Program-made: the position numbers and the translations under genes | From: GWE2-42-39 sp942493345 | GTDB taxonomy: Bacteria; Bacteroidota; Bacteroidia; Bacteroidales; Prolixibacteraceae | Reading direction: 5' to 3' | Length of the DNA stretch: 64,000 nucleotides | Assembly: GCA_942493345.1 (NCBI GenBank) | Contig: OW818695.1 | Span: forward strand, 3,782,001 to 3,846,000 | In this document: piece by piece, positions 53,304 to 62,388 of the stretch | How the letters are laid out: every line of letters starts with the position of its first letter | Numbering within the stretch: position 1 is the stretch's first letter | Notes under the pieces: generated by a model | Told to the model about the DNA's origin: nothing | The model's input: the letters and a program-made list of their open reading frames with translations, nothing else | Databases searched by the model: none

Positions 53304-55085
53304 ATGAGCAATAGATTAATCGGAAGATTACCAAAAGTTGGTATCCGGCCTGTTATTGATGGCCGGGAACGCGGAGTACGCGAGTCACTGGAAGTACAAA
53401 CCATGAACATGGCCAAAGCTGCCGCTGCTTTAATTGAAGCAAATCTTCGTTTTCCAAGCGGGGAAAAGGTCGAATGTGTAATTGCCGACACAACGATCGG
53501 TGGAGTTGCAGATGCGGCCATGTGTGCCGATAAATTCAACCGGGAAGGAGTTGGTGTATCACTGACGGTAAGTCCTTGCTGGTGTTATGGTTCCGAAGTA
53601 ATGGATTCCGATCCGTTAATTCCAAAAGCAGTTTGGGGGTTTAACGGAACAGAACGTCCGGGAGCTGTATATTTGGCTGCAGCATTGGCTGGTTATTCAC
53701 AAAAAGGGCTTCCTACATTTGGCATTTATGGCCGCGATGTTCAGGATGCCGGTGATACCAGCATTCCGGAAGATGTGAAAGAAAAAGTCCTGCGTTTTGT
53801 GAAATCTGCTTTGGCAGTGGCACAAATGAAAGGAAAATCGTATTTGTCAATCGGCTATTCATCAATGGGAATTGCAGGTTCAATGGTTAATCCTGAATTC
53901 TTTCAGGAATATCTTGGAATCCGTACCGAATTTGTTGAATCGGTTGAATTGATCCGCCGGATGGAAGAAGGAATCTACGACAAAGAGGAATTTGCAAAAG
54001 CAATGGCCTGGACCAAAGAAAATTGTGCTGAAGGTTTCGATCCAAATGAGCCGGCAAAACAATCGAGTCGTGAACGAAAAGATTGGGAATGGGAAACAGT
54101 AGTAAAAATGACGCTTATCTGTCGCGATTTGATGACCGGAAACCCAAAGTTGAAAGAGATAGGATTTGGCGAAGAGTCGAGAGGCCGGAATGCAATTCTG
54201 GGAGGTTTCCAGGGGCAGCGCCAGTGGACTGACTATTATCCGAATGCCGATTTTCCTGAAGCAATCCTGAATTCATCGTTCGATTGGAACGGAATTCGTC
54301 AGGCGTATGTGTTTGCAACCGAAAACGATAGTTTGAACGGCGTTTCCATGCTGTTTGGTCATTTGCTGACTAATACTGCACAAATATTTTCTGATGTTCG
54401 TACTTATTGGAGTCCCGAAGCTGTCAAACGGGTTACAGGAAAAGAACTGACTGGTTTGGCAAAAGACGGAATAATTCATTTAATAAATTCAGGTTCAACA
54501 ACTTTGGATGCCACAGCTCAACAAAAAGATGCTGCCGGCAATCCGGTAATGAAACCTTTCTGGGATGTAACTAAAGAAGATGCGAAGAAGTGTTTGGAAA
54601 ATACAAACTGGTGCCCTGCAAACCTTGGTTATTTCAGAGGAGGAGGTTATTCATCTCATTTTAAAACTGCCGGACAACTGCCGGTTACCATGACCCGGAT
54701 AAACCTTGTTAAAGGACTTGGCCCGGTAATGCAAATTGCCGAAGGATGGACGATTGAATTACCCGATGAAATACACACTGTGCTTGACAAACGTACCGAT
54801 CCAACCTGGCCAACTACGTGGTTTGCCCCGCGCCTTGCCGAAAACGATGCATTTAAAGATGTTTACAGTGTAATGGCCAACTGGGGTGCCAATCACGGCG
54901 CTATTTCCTACGGACACATTGGCGCCGATCTGATAACCCTGGCCTCTATTCTTCGGATTCCTGTCTGCATGCACAATGTACCCGAAGAAAAGGTTTTCAG
55001 GCCAAGTGCATGGTCGGCTTTTGGAACAGAGAAAGAAGGAGCTGATTACAGGGCTTGCAGTAATTACGGACCTATTTACAAATAG
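53304..55085 (+). CDS. fucI: L-fucose isomerase
   Basis: Converts L-fucose to L-fuculose, the first catabolic step. The start is ATG 53304 (MSNRLIGRLPKVGIRPVIDGRE), 593 aa, the usual FucI length; an in-frame TTG at 53232 would swallow the operator element. Recognised blocks are ADTTIGGVADAAMCADKF, SVSPCWCYGSE-like VSLTVSPCWCYGSEVMD, SIGYSSMGIAGSMVN, FATENDSLNGVSMLFGHLLT (metal/catalytic Glu-Asp region) and NWGANHGAISYGHIGADLI (active-site His). A strong terminator follows. fucP, on the same strand 352 bp downstream, completes uptake; fucK and fucA are not in the window. Confidence 0.96.
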   Translation: MSNRLIGRLPKVGIRPVIDGRERGVRESLEVQTMNMAKAAAALIEANLRFPSGEKVECVIADTTIGGVADAAMCADKFNREGVGVSLTVSPCWCYGSEVMDSDPLIPKAVWGFNGTERPGAVYLAAALAGYSQKGLPTFGIYGRDVQDAGDTSIPEDVKEKVLRFVKSALAVAQMKGKSYLSIGYSSMGIAGSMVNPEFFQEYLGIRTEFVESVELIRRMEEGIYDKEEFAKAMAWTKENCAEGFDPNEPAKQSSRERKDWEWETVVKMTLICRDLMTGNPKLKEIGFGEESRGRNAILGGFQGQRQWTDYYPNADFPEAILNSSFDWNGIRQAYVFATENDSLNGVSMLFGHLLTNTAQIFSDVRTYWSPEAVKRVTGKELTGLAKDGIIHLINSGSTTLDATAQQKDAAGNPVMKPFWDVTKEDAKKCLENTNWCPANLGYFRGGGYSSHFKTAGQLPVTMTRINLVKGLGPVMQIAEGWTIELPDEIHTVLDKRTDPTWPTTWFAPRLAENDAFKDVYSVMANWGANHGAISYGHIGADLITLASILRIPVCMHNVPEEKVFRPSAWSAFGTEKEGADYRACSNYGPIYK

Positions 55086-55103
55086 AAAATCATCAAATTA
55101 TAA

Positions 55104-55141
55104 AAAAAAGGGAATGTACATTGTGTACATTTCCTTTTTTT
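55104..55141 (+). terminator. Intrinsic terminator after fucI
   Basis: GGGAATGTACA / TGTACATTTCC with a TTG loop forms a strong stem (one G.T pair) flanked by an A-run and a T-run, 25 bp after the fucI stop. It separates fucI from fucP. Confidence 0.85.
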
Positions 55142-55436
55142 AAGTTTTCTGATTAAGAGTAATATGGCCTGCAATTTTCTTGCTGAATCCATTTTGAATT
55201 AGCATCTTCCTGTTGTTTTTCTTTATTCCGGATAACTTTTGAAACATATTCCAATTTTCCGTTTCGGAAAGAATAAAAAGCCCGGTATATCCAATCGGGA
55301 AGACAAAGCTAAAAATCAGAAATATTTCAAAAAAACATATAAATTGTAGCATCTGAGCCGCTTAAAAAATTAACAAACTATTGAACTAACACATTGATAA
55401 AATTTTTGTATAAATAACCAATTAACTATCGAACAA

Positions 55437-56747
55437 ATGAATGTAAATAAATCGGCTAAGCTAATTACACCAGGTTATACATTAACCTTTATTCTGGTTA
55501 CTTCTCTTTTCTTTTTATGGGCTTTACCTAATAACTTGAATGACATTCTGATCCCTCAGTTTATGAAGTCTTTTGAATTGAATAGGTTACAGGCAGGATT
55601 GGTACAATCTGCATTTTATTTTGGCTACTTTTTGCTGGCCATGCCTGCCGCCTTGATTATGGACAGGTTTGGTTATAAAGCTGGTTTGCTGATTGGCTTA
55701 TTACTTTTTGCTTCAGGTTGTTTCTTATTCTGGCCTGCAGCTCTGGTTGGCAAATATGGTTTTTTTCTGGGGGCTTTATTTATCATTGCCGCAGGTTTAG
55801 CTTTTCTCGAAACCGGCTCCAATTCATTTATTGCAATACTCGGCGACCCCGACAAATCGGAGCAGCGGCTTAATTTGTCGCAATCGTTCAACCCGCTTGG
55901 GTCGATGACTGGTGTTTTAGTTGGTACAGTCTTCATTTTTTCAGGAAAAGAATTATCATCTACGGAAGTCGAAACTATGAAATCAATGGGAACCTACAAC
56001 GGATACCTTCATGATGAAATAATGCGCGTTGGACCTCCCTATTTATTTATTGGTACCATTATCCTGATATGTGCATTTCTAATCTGGCGGGCAAAATTTC
56101 CGGAAAACAGCAAGAAAAGTGATGCCGTAAAAAACAAAGGCAAATTCTCTGAATTGGTAAAGTATCCACACTTTCTAAAAGGTGTATTGGCCGAGTTCTT
56201 TTATGTTGGGGCACAGGTTGGAACTTGGAGTTTCCTGATTCAGTATACAAAAGATTACATGCAAAAATCGGAAAAAGAAGCGGGGATTTACCTTACCATT
56301 TCATTGCTCGCATTCGGAATTGGTCGTTTTGCATCAACTGCTATGATGAAAAAATTCGAACCTAAAAAAATGATGGGATTATATGGGATTATTAATGTGG
56401 GGATGCTTGCATTGGCAGTACTAACACCGGGCTTTATAGGAGCGTGGGCATTAATTCTTTCCAGTTTCTTTATGTCGCTGATGTTCCCGACTATTTTTGC
56501 ACTGGGAGTAAAAGGACTGGGGCCAAATACAAAAATCGGTGCATCGGGAATTATTATGGCTATCATTGGCGGTGCAATCTGGACTCCACTGATGGGGTAT
56601 ATTTCTGATCAGACGCATAGCATGTCTCTGGCAATGATTGTCCCCCTGATCAGTTACATTTATGTCAGTTATTATGCTTTGGTTGGTTCAAAACCATCAG
56701 GCCCGTTGTATAATAGTACCGATGAAAAGGTGATTGCAGCGCATTGA
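55437..56747 (+). CDS. fucP: L-fucose:H+ symporter (MFS, FucP family)
   Basis: A 12-helix major facilitator of 436 aa that imports L-fucose with protons. Family blocks: LFFLWALPNNLNDILIPQFMKSFELNRLQAGLVQSAFYFGYF (helix 1-2 with the FucP-type N-L-N-D), GLAFLETGSNSFIAILGDP (helix 4; the ETGSN motif) and RLNLSQSFNPLGSM. The last helices contain PTIFALGVKGLG and GGAIWTPLMGYISDQ. ATG 55437 opens MNVNKSAKLITPGYTL. It lies between fucI and the GntR-type regulator on the same strand, with a terminator before it, so it probably has its own promoter in the 295-bp gap. Confidence 0.93.
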   Translation: MNVNKSAKLITPGYTLTFILVTSLFFLWALPNNLNDILIPQFMKSFELNRLQAGLVQSAFYFGYFLLAMPAALIMDRFGYKAGLLIGLLLFASGCFLFWPAALVGKYGFFLGALFIIAAGLAFLETGSNSFIAILGDPDKSEQRLNLSQSFNPLGSMTGVLVGTVFIFSGKELSSTEVETMKSMGTYNGYLHDEIMRVGPPYLFIGTIILICAFLIWRAKFPENSKKSDAVKNKGKFSELVKYPHFLKGVLAEFFYVGAQVGTWSFLIQYTKDYMQKSEKEAGIYLTISLLAFGIGRFASTAMMKKFEPKKMMGLYGIINVGMLALAVLTPGFIGAWALILSSFFMSLMFPTIFALGVKGLGPNTKIGASGIIMAIIGGAIWTPLMGYISDQTHSMSLAMIVPLISYIYVSYYALVGSKPSGPLYNSTDEKVIAAH

Positions 56748-57043
56748 GGTTAATGATTCTGTCGATAGAAGAATTGCCTTTTACAACATTGAGCCGATTG
56801 CAAGTTTGAGATGTTTGGCTGATCATCGTTCTTTGCTGATATGTTATTTTCGGATACATGGGTTTGTTATGATATAGTTTTTTTAATAAAAAGGCAATCT
56901 CAAATTGTATAGCTATTTTGAATAGAATTATTACTTTTGAAGCGAATATCGAAACCAACCTGTTTGGTTTCACTGAAAATTCAGTTATCGTTGCTAAAAC
57001 GATGATGTTTTTCTACTACATATTCAGATAAGTTGTTGGGTTT
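56748..57043. other. Intergenic region between fucP and the fucose regulator gene
   Basis: About 300 bp, AT-rich, without a credible gene. No copy of the CAGCACA element is present; TTGCAGC at 57053-57059 is only a partial resemblance. A terminator-like hairpin closes the region at 57044. Confidence 0.35.
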
Positions 57044-57078
57044 AAGCCTGGATTGCAGCGGCAGTTCAGGCTTTTTTT
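57044..57078 (+). terminator. Terminator-like hairpin 10 bp before the regulator's start codon
   Basis: AAGCCTG (57044-57050) pairs with CAGGCTT (57067-57073), followed by TTTTT. It lies 10 bp before the ATG at 57089, where a ribosome site would be. It could end fucP transcription or attenuate the regulator's own message. Confidence 0.6.
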
Positions 57079-57088
57079 ACAAAACGAT

Positions 57089-58084
57089 ATGAAAGAATTT
57101 AAATTTAAACCAGAAGAAGGTTCCAGCCTTACCAAATTGCAGCAGTTAATTCATGCCGTTACTGAAGCAATCAGCATTGGAGTTTTAAAAGAAGGTGATA
57201 TTTTGCCTTCGGTAAACAAATTGAGCAGGGACAGCGAAATTTCAAGAGATACCATATTCAAGGCTTATAAGGTATTGAAACAAAGGAGTATAATTTCATC
57301 TACTCCAACAAAGGGCTATTTTGTTTCAACTGAATCGTATCGGGTTTTTGTTCTGCTCGACGATTTTAGCGCATTTAAAGAACAATTTTATAATAGTTTG
57401 AGAAATGAACTTCCTGAAAGTTACACGGTTGATCTACTTTTTCATCATTATAACTACGAAATCTTCGAGCAGTTGATACAAAACAGCTTGGGAAAATACA
57501 ATATGTATTTGGTCATGAACATCAACAATAAACGGGTCGAAGATGTCGTCCGGAAAATTGATCCCAACAAATTGTTGATATTGGATATGGGAAAAGTAAC
57601 CGATGAAGGCATTTCCTACCTGACTCAGAATTTCAATAAAGCTGTTTGCCAATGTTTGCAGCATGGATTGGAACGGATCAGAAAATATGATGAATTCATT
57701 TTAATTTTTCCACCTAATACGCCACATCCTTCCGAAACAATTGATGCATTTAAGGAATTTTGCTCGACCAACTCGATTAACTGTTCGGTTCACAAAAAAG
57801 TAGCCGATATTGATGTAAAAAAGGGACAAGCCTATTTTGTTATTAAAGACAATGACCTGGTGTCCATTGTAAAAAATTGCACACAGAAGGGGTTTAAATT
57901 GGGAGAAGATATTGGTATTCTTTCGTATAACGATACACCGATGAAAGAAATTGTCGGGTCGGGAATCACTGTTATTTCTACTGATTTTATTGAAATGGGA
58001 AGAAAAGCTGCTCATTTTGTTTCAAAAAAGGAAAAAATATCTGAAGAGATTCCTACGCGTTTGATTGTAAGAGGCTCGTTGTAA
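57089..58084 (+). CDS. fucR: GntR-family regulator with periplasmic-binding-like sensor (FucR type)
   Basis: A 331-aa repressor-type regulator. The N-terminal GntR winged helix (KLQQLIHAVTEAISIGVLKEGDILPSVNKLSRDSEISRDTIFKAYKVL) is followed by a LacI/PBP1-like sugar sensor from about residue 80 (VFVLLDDFSAFKEQFYNSL ... IGILSYNDTPMKEIVGSGITVISTDFIEMGRKA). Bacteroides thetaiotaomicron FucR, a GntR-type repressor answering to L-fucose, is the known parallel. The start is ATG 57089; an in-frame TTG at 57053 would lie in the hairpin. The neighbouring fucI and fucP make L-fucose the likely effector. The symbol is assigned from context. Confidence 0.88.
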   Translation: MKEFKFKPEEGSSLTKLQQLIHAVTEAISIGVLKEGDILPSVNKLSRDSEISRDTIFKAYKVLKQRSIISSTPTKGYFVSTESYRVFVLLDDFSAFKEQFYNSLRNELPESYTVDLLFHHYNYEIFEQLIQNSLGKYNMYLVMNINNKRVEDVVRKIDPNKLLILDMGKVTDEGISYLTQNFNKAVCQCLQHGLERIRKYDEFILIFPPNTPHPSETIDAFKEFCSTNSINCSVHKKVADIDVKKGQAYFVIKDNDLVSIVKNCTQKGFKLGEDIGILSYNDTPMKEIVGSGITVISTDFIEMGRKAAHFVSKKEKISEEIPTRLIVRGSL

Positions 58085-58209
58085 GTAATTTTTATTAATG
58101 AAGTTGTCAAAAGTTAAGCATTGATGAGTGAGTGTAACCATTTGTTTTAGTGTTTATAATGAAATTAAACAAGAAACACAAAAGAAGAAATAAGGAATTC
58201 GGGTGCAGT

Positions 58210-58262
58210 CGTATTTGTGATATTTCGATATTCCTTATTTTTTGTTCGTTATTCGATATTTA
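58210..58262. repeat. TTCGATATT-type low-complexity repeat
   Basis: Imperfect copies of TTCGATATT and GTTCGTTATTCGATATTT between fucR and ttcA. A reverse-complement relative (GAGTATCAAAAATCGAATAC) lies at 38218-38240 before the GH3 gene. Simple-sequence spacers of this sort recur in Bacteroidetes intergenic DNA. Confidence 0.4.
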
Positions 58263-58310
58263 GAAACGAAGAGGAAGCAATAACCCTGATTTCAACTTTA
58301 AATAAGTTCA

Positions 58311-59063
58311 ATGGATAAAATCCCGAAAAACACCGATTCCCGCTTTTTTCGGAAAATTTATCATCGGGTTGGAAAGGCAATTCACGAATATCAATTGATT
58401 TCGGAAGGCGATACCATCGCGATCGGATTATCAGGCGGCAAAGATTCATTGTCTCTTGTGGATATACTTTCAGGCAGGATGAACTATTCGGGTACTAAAT
58501 TTCAACTGATTGCTATCCATGTAAATATAACTTCGATACCATACCTTGTCGATATCGGCTACCTGACTCAATTCTGCGCAGAACGGGGTGTACCGTTTCA
58601 TCTGGTTGAAGCCGATTTGCCTGAAACAGATGATGAAAAGCGAAATACCTGTTTTGTTTGTTCCTGGAACCGACGGAAAATTTTATTCCGGGAAATTCAG
58701 GAAATGGGATTTTCAAAACTGGCGCTAGGACACCATAAAGACGATGCCGTTGAAACTTTGCTGATGAATATGGCTTTCCAGGGAAGCATCAGTTCGATGC
58801 CCCCGAAACTTAAGTTATTCGATGAAAAAATACAGATTATCAGGCCATTAATTACTTTGAGTAATGATGAATTGTCCGAATATGCTCTTCGGAAAAGCTT
58901 TTCTTCAGAAATAAAAAAGTGTCCGTTTGAACAGGACTCAAAACGAAATGAAGTCCGGGAAATGTTGAGCTTGTTCAAAAAAATGAACACTGATGCTGTA
59001 AATAATATCTATGCTTCGATGGGCAATATTCAGCAAGAATACCTTCCCAAAAGGCAAAATTGA
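58311..59063 (+). CDS. ttcA: TtcA-like tRNA 2-thiocytidine biosynthesis protein
   Basis: A PP-loop ATPase of 250 aa that in TtcA thiolates C32 of tRNA. The PP-loop is IAIGLSGGKDSLSLVDIL (near residue 42). The central CFVCSWNRRKILFREIQEMG supplies C-x-x-C of the TtcA type, and LGHHKDDAVETLLMNMAFQG is the family signature. It is shorter than E. coli TtcA (311 aa) but of the common compact form. TilS is excluded by lack of the TilS C-terminal domains and by the C-x-x-C. The gene stands alone, followed by a beta-barrel gene after 90 bp. Confidence 0.9.
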   Translation: MDKIPKNTDSRFFRKIYHRVGKAIHEYQLISEGDTIAIGLSGGKDSLSLVDILSGRMNYSGTKFQLIAIHVNITSIPYLVDIGYLTQFCAERGVPFHLVEADLPETDDEKRNTCFVCSWNRRKILFREIQEMGFSKLALGHHKDDAVETLLMNMAFQGSISSMPPKLKLFDEKIQIIRPLITLSNDELSEYALRKSFSSEIKKCPFEQDSKRNEVREMLSLFKKMNTDAVNNIYASMGNIQQEYLPKRQN

Positions 59064-59153
59064 GTTGGTACAACAGTTTTTCTTATCGGACTAAATACGG
59101 AGAATAGTAATATTTGTATATTGCATTACGTTTTAGAACAAAAATCTACCATT

Positions 59154-59738
59154 ATGAAAAAACTAATTTTTGCCGCTACATTTCTGTTTTTTGTTTCATT
59201 CACTTTTGCCCAGGGCGATTTCTTCGATTTGGGTCTTAAAGCTGGCATGAACGTATCAAAACTTTCAGTTGATGCAGCTGATTACAATGATGAAACCGTT
59301 AATAAAACCAATTTTGGCGCTTTTGCCCGTTTGAATCTGGGGCGAATTTATCTTCAACCTGAAGCTTATTATTCGAATAAAGGAGGCGCTATCGAGGATG
59401 TTGGTTTGAGTACAATTAACGATTTTGACCTTAAAACTCTTGATGTTCCTGTATTACTGGGCGCAAAAATCATTAACAAGGAAGTCTTTAATCTTCGGGT
59501 GATGGCCGGGCCTATGTTTTCGTATGTGACGGATAAAGATTACGAGGGTAGTGCTTTTAGTTCTTCCAATATTAAAGATAGTTTTCTTGGATGGCAATAC
59601 GGAGCAGGTATCGATCTTCTGATGTTTACTTTTGATGTCAGGGTTGAATCGAGCAGCAATATAATTACTGAAATACCGGATTTCTCTGATTCAAAAAGTA
59701 AATCGTTTATTTTAAGTTTGGGAATAAAATTGATGTAA
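59154..59738 (+). CDS. Outer-membrane beta-barrel protein (PorT-like fold)
   Basis: A 194-aa exported protein. The signal peptide is residues 1-20 (MKKLIFAATFLFFVSFTFAQ). After it the sequence alternates in the manner of an eight-strand barrel: FFDLGLKAGMNVSKLS, NFGAFARLNLGRIYLQPEAYYSNKG, FNLRVMAGPMFSYVT, GWQYGAGIDLLMFTFDVRVES. It ends SFILSLGIKLM, a hydrophobic strand consistent with an outer-membrane insertion signal. This is the 'outer membrane protein beta-barrel' type common in Bacteroidetes. The start is ATG 59154; an in-frame TTG at 59121 would precede a signal peptide poorly. Ligand or role unknown. Confidence 0.85.
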   Translation: MKKLIFAATFLFFVSFTFAQGDFFDLGLKAGMNVSKLSVDAADYNDETVNKTNFGAFARLNLGRIYLQPEAYYSNKGGAIEDVGLSTINDFDLKTLDVPVLLGAKIINKEVFNLRVMAGPMFSYVTDKDYEGSAFSSSNIKDSFLGWQYGAGIDLLMFTFDVRVESSSNIITEIPDFSDSKSKSFILSLGIKLM

Positions 59739-59748
59739 AAAACAACAC

Positions 59749-59782
59749 GAAGGCTGGTTGAAAAGATCAGCCTTCTTTTTTT
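59749..59782 (+). terminator. Intrinsic terminator after the beta-barrel gene
   Basis: GAAGGCTG / CAGCCTTC stem followed by seven T. It ends 2 bp before the ATG of the next gene (59785), an unusually tight arrangement. Confidence 0.85.
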
Positions 59783-59784
59783 GT

Positions 59785-60318
59785 ATGCGATCGATAATTC
59801 TTTTATTGATTATATTGAATGCTGCTTCTGCCTGCTATTCGCAGGAAAAAATAGATAGCATGAATGTAAATGATTTCGAATTAAAGGAAAAGAAATTATT
59901 CTATGATCAGCTTTTTATGTTCTCAGACAATTCGTTGTATGGCGATTTAATCCAGTTTAACACTGCATTTTTCAATCAACCGTTGTTGCCTGACACCAAC
60001 TGGAAAATCGATTTTAATGCATTGGAAAACCCTTTTGCTCCGGCAAGTACATCTTCGATATTTTACGGCTACCAGCCGTTTTTCGGTTCTTTTTCAATTA
60101 TGAACCAGGCACGTTATCAAATAAACAACAGGCTTTCAATCGGAGGAAACAGTTTTTCAGGAAGTTCAATTTTCGATCCGGTGCCGCTGACCCGGCCGTT
60201 TAACGAAAGGAACATCAATGGGGCATCCATGTTTTTGGAGTACAAAGTTTCGAAGAAGTTTAAAATTGAGACCCGTGTTAGCGTTAGCCATCGTGGATCA
60301 ATTTTTCCCGCTCCGTAA
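59785..60318 (+). CDS. Hypothetical secreted protein
   Basis: A 177-aa protein of unknown family. The N-terminus MRSIILLLIILNAASACYSQEK is a signal peptide; a Cys after ASA could make it a lipoprotein, but the -3 residue is Ala, so the lipobox is weak. The rest is Asn/Phe/Ser-rich with repeated short strands (FGSFSIMNQARYQINNRLSIGG; NGASMFLEYKVSKKFKIETRVSVSH), suggesting a partial barrel or cell-surface fold. The ATG lies only 2 bp after the upstream terminator, with no ribosome site. Translation would need readthrough or a leaderless mRNA. It converges with the gene at 60321. Confidence 0.6.
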   Translation: MRSIILLLIILNAASACYSQEKIDSMNVNDFELKEKKLFYDQLFMFSDNSLYGDLIQFNTAFFNQPLLPDTNWKIDFNALENPFAPASTSSIFYGYQPFFGSFSIMNQARYQINNRLSIGGNSFSGSSIFDPVPLTRPFNERNINGASMFLEYKVSKKFKIETRVSVSHRGSIFPAP

Positions 60319-60320
60319 AA

Positions 60321-61115
60321 CTATTTTCGTTCACTTAAATAGCTACAAAGATTTGTTGGATCGTTCGTGTTAATGAAATCGACTTTTGACGTAATCAGCA
60401 CTTCCCATGCAGTTTTATGATTGGGGCAATTTATCACGCTCAATTTCCGGCCTTTTTGATGAATTTTACTGACCAATTCTTTAATCTTTACATAGTCGGG
60501 GAAAGGAATGTTCCCAACGCCGCTCCAGGTTGTTAGTTCAGCGAAATCCATTTCAATCAGGGGCATCTGAGAATATTCGAGTGTGCTTTCAATGTCTTCC
60601 ATATTTCCAATCACCCCCAGACAAGTAAAGCCGTCTTTTGTTACTTCTTCTTTTAAATCTTTATTTTTAACCAAAAACCTGACTTTACCTTCATGTAAAC
60701 CTTCACTTTTATAGGTTATTAAGCCTTTCAGCGGACCGATCATCGATTTCAATTTCTTGTTTGTCTTTTTGAATTCATTATGGATGTTCAAAATGATAAA
60801 AGATTCCCTGCTGTCGCCGTTGATGATGGAATTGCCATTTTTTTTCAGGTTACTGTACAATGGGAATAAATAGGCATCGGAGAAAAGCGGAACTGTGTGG
60901 CTGGCGCTGTCGGGCATGTTTGGCGTAACAAACAATTCCCCGTAAATATACATCAGGTCGACTTCAAAACAGGATACCCCGTGTCCGAGTAAATTCCAAA
61001 TATCATCGGTGGTTTTTAAATCATCTGATGATATAACCCGGGTTGGTAATTCCTGGGCGTGGGTAACATTTATAAAAGCTATAAATATTAGAATCGTTAT
61101 AATCGCCTTTTTCAT
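60321..61115 (-). CDS. Exported PI-PLC/GDPD-like phosphodiesterase-fold protein, possibly inactive
   Basis: A 264-aa protein with a signal peptide (MKKAIITILIFIAFINVTHAQ), starting at ATG 61115; an earlier in-frame ATG at 61196 adds 27 residues that do not improve the signal. The body resembles the AIM6/glycerophosphodiester-phosphodiesterase-like family: GVSCFEVDLMYIYGELFVTPN corresponds to the usual E-x-D ... L-Y-V-x-H-D strand pair, and ADFINTNDP-like KVDFINTNDPTNLCSYL ends the barrel. The His normally found after the second strand (A-H-D) reads T-P-N here, and no His-Asn-Asp-Tyr motif is seen early on, so catalysis may be lost or altered. Confidence 0.6.
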   Translation of the reverse strand: MKKAIITILIFIAFINVTHAQELPTRVISSDDLKTTDDIWNLLGHGVSCFEVDLMYIYGELFVTPNMPDSASHTVPLFSDAYLFPLYSNLKKNGNSIINGDSRESFIILNIHNEFKKTNKKLKSMIGPLKGLITYKSEGLHEGKVRFLVKNKDLKEEVTKDGFTCLGVIGNMEDIESTLEYSQMPLIEMDFAELTTWSGVGNIPFPDYVKIKELVSKIHQKGRKLSVINCPNHKTAWEVLITSKVDFINTNDPTNLCSYLSERK

Positions 61116-61242
61116 ATTCTGGTTTTCAATTATATCAAATATAAGGAAAATATAGGGCACACCGATGTGTAAAATAAATAAAGGTTCTAATCTCATATAA
61201 AATATTACATGAGTATTTTTGCTACTCTAAAATTATAACCAA

Positions 61243-62388
61243 ATGATTGCCTCAAAAGTTCAGAATATATCTCCGTTCATTGTAATGGAAGTGTTGGAAA
61301 GAGCAGAAATGCTGGAAAAACAAGGTGCAAAAATCATACACCTTGAAGTTGGGGAGCCTGATTTTGATGTTCCGCCCAGCGTATTAAAAGCTTCACGTCA
61401 GGCATTTGAAGAAGGAAAGACACATTATACCCATAGTTTGGGCGATCCTGAATTGCGGGTTGCAATTTGTGAATATTATAAAAAAGAGTATCGTGTTGAA
61501 GTAAATCCTAGTCAGGTTCTGATAACCTCCGGATCATCGCCTGCCATATTGCTGGCACTTTCGGTACTTTGTAATCCCGAAGATGAAGTTATTCTGAGCG
61601 ATCCCGGTTATGCCTGTTATCCGAACTTTATCCGGTTTATTGGCGCCAAAATAGTGAACGTTCCGGTTTTTGAGGAAGATGGCTTTCAGTACAGGCCTGA
61701 AAATATCTGCAAAAAAATTACCGAGAAAACGAAGGCAATTCTGATAAACAGTCCGATGAACCCGACCGGAAATTTGTTGGAACCGCATACGCTGGCCGAA
61801 ATTGCCCGATTTGAACCGTATATTATTTCCGATGAAATTTATCACGGGTTGGTGTACAATGGCAGGGCGCATTCAATTCTTGAATATACTAACAAAGCAT
61901 TTGTACTGAACGGTTTTTCCAAACTGTATGCAATGACCGGACTTCGGTTGGGATATGTAATTGCGCCGCTTGAATTTGTGCGGCCGATGCAAAAACTTCA
62001 GCAAAACCTTTTTATTTGTGCCAGTTCCGTTGCCCAGTGTGCGGGAATTGCTGCCTTGAAGGACAGTGATGCGGAAGTAGAACAGATGAAAAAAACTTAC
62101 AACGAACGACGTTTGTACATGCTCGACCGCTTATCGAAAATGGGACTGAAACCGGCCATCGAACCGACCGGGGCTTTTTATGTGTTTATCAATGTGAAAC
62201 ATATTTCCAACGATTCGTACAAGCTCGCTTTCGATATTCTTGAAAAAGCGCATGTTGGGGTCACTCCGGGCATCGATTTTGGCGAAAATGGCGAAGGGTA
62301 TATTCGTTTGTCGTACGCAAATTCAATCGAAAACATTGACGAAGGGTTGACCCGACTGGAAAAGTATTTTAACGAATACCGGTATTAA
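61243..62388 (+). CDS. PLP-dependent aminotransferase, class I/II
   Basis: A fold-type I aminotransferase of 381 aa, close to aspartate-type or broad-specificity enzymes. Landmarks are IIHLEVGEPDFDVPPSVL (N-terminal substrate strand), ITSGSSPAILLALSVLCNPEDEVILSDPGYACYPNF, the INSPMNPTGNLLEP motif with PLP-binding Asn, IISDEIYHGLVY (Asp-Tyr) and the Schiff-base Lys in LNGFSKLYAMTGLRLGYVI. The C-terminal substrate Arg is in EGYIRLSYANS. Substrate cannot be set from sequence. It is divergent from the phosphodiesterase-like gene and overlaps the end of the nitroreductase gene by 4 bp. Confidence 0.92.
   Translation: MIASKVQNISPFIVMEVLERAEMLEKQGAKIIHLEVGEPDFDVPPSVLKASRQAFEEGKTHYTHSLGDPELRVAICEYYKKEYRVEVNPSQVLITSGSSPAILLALSVLCNPEDEVILSDPGYACYPNFIRFIGAKIVNVPVFEEDGFQYRPENICKKITEKTKAILINSPMNPTGNLLEPHTLAEIARFEPYIISDEIYHGLVYNGRAHSILEYTNKAFVLNGFSKLYAMTGLRLGYVIAPLEFVRPMQKLQQNLFICASSVAQCAGIAALKDSDAEVEQMKKTYNERRLYMLDRLSKMGLKPAIEPTGAFYVFINVKHISNDSYKLAFDILEKAHVGVTPGIDFGENGEGYIRLSYANSIENIDEGLTRLEKYFNEYRY

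Noticed and set aside
55140..55352. 70-codon minus-strand frame between fucI and fucP
   Set aside because: AT-rich, begins without a ribosome site and ends inside the fucI terminator region; the hydrophobic start is what AT-rich DNA often gives.
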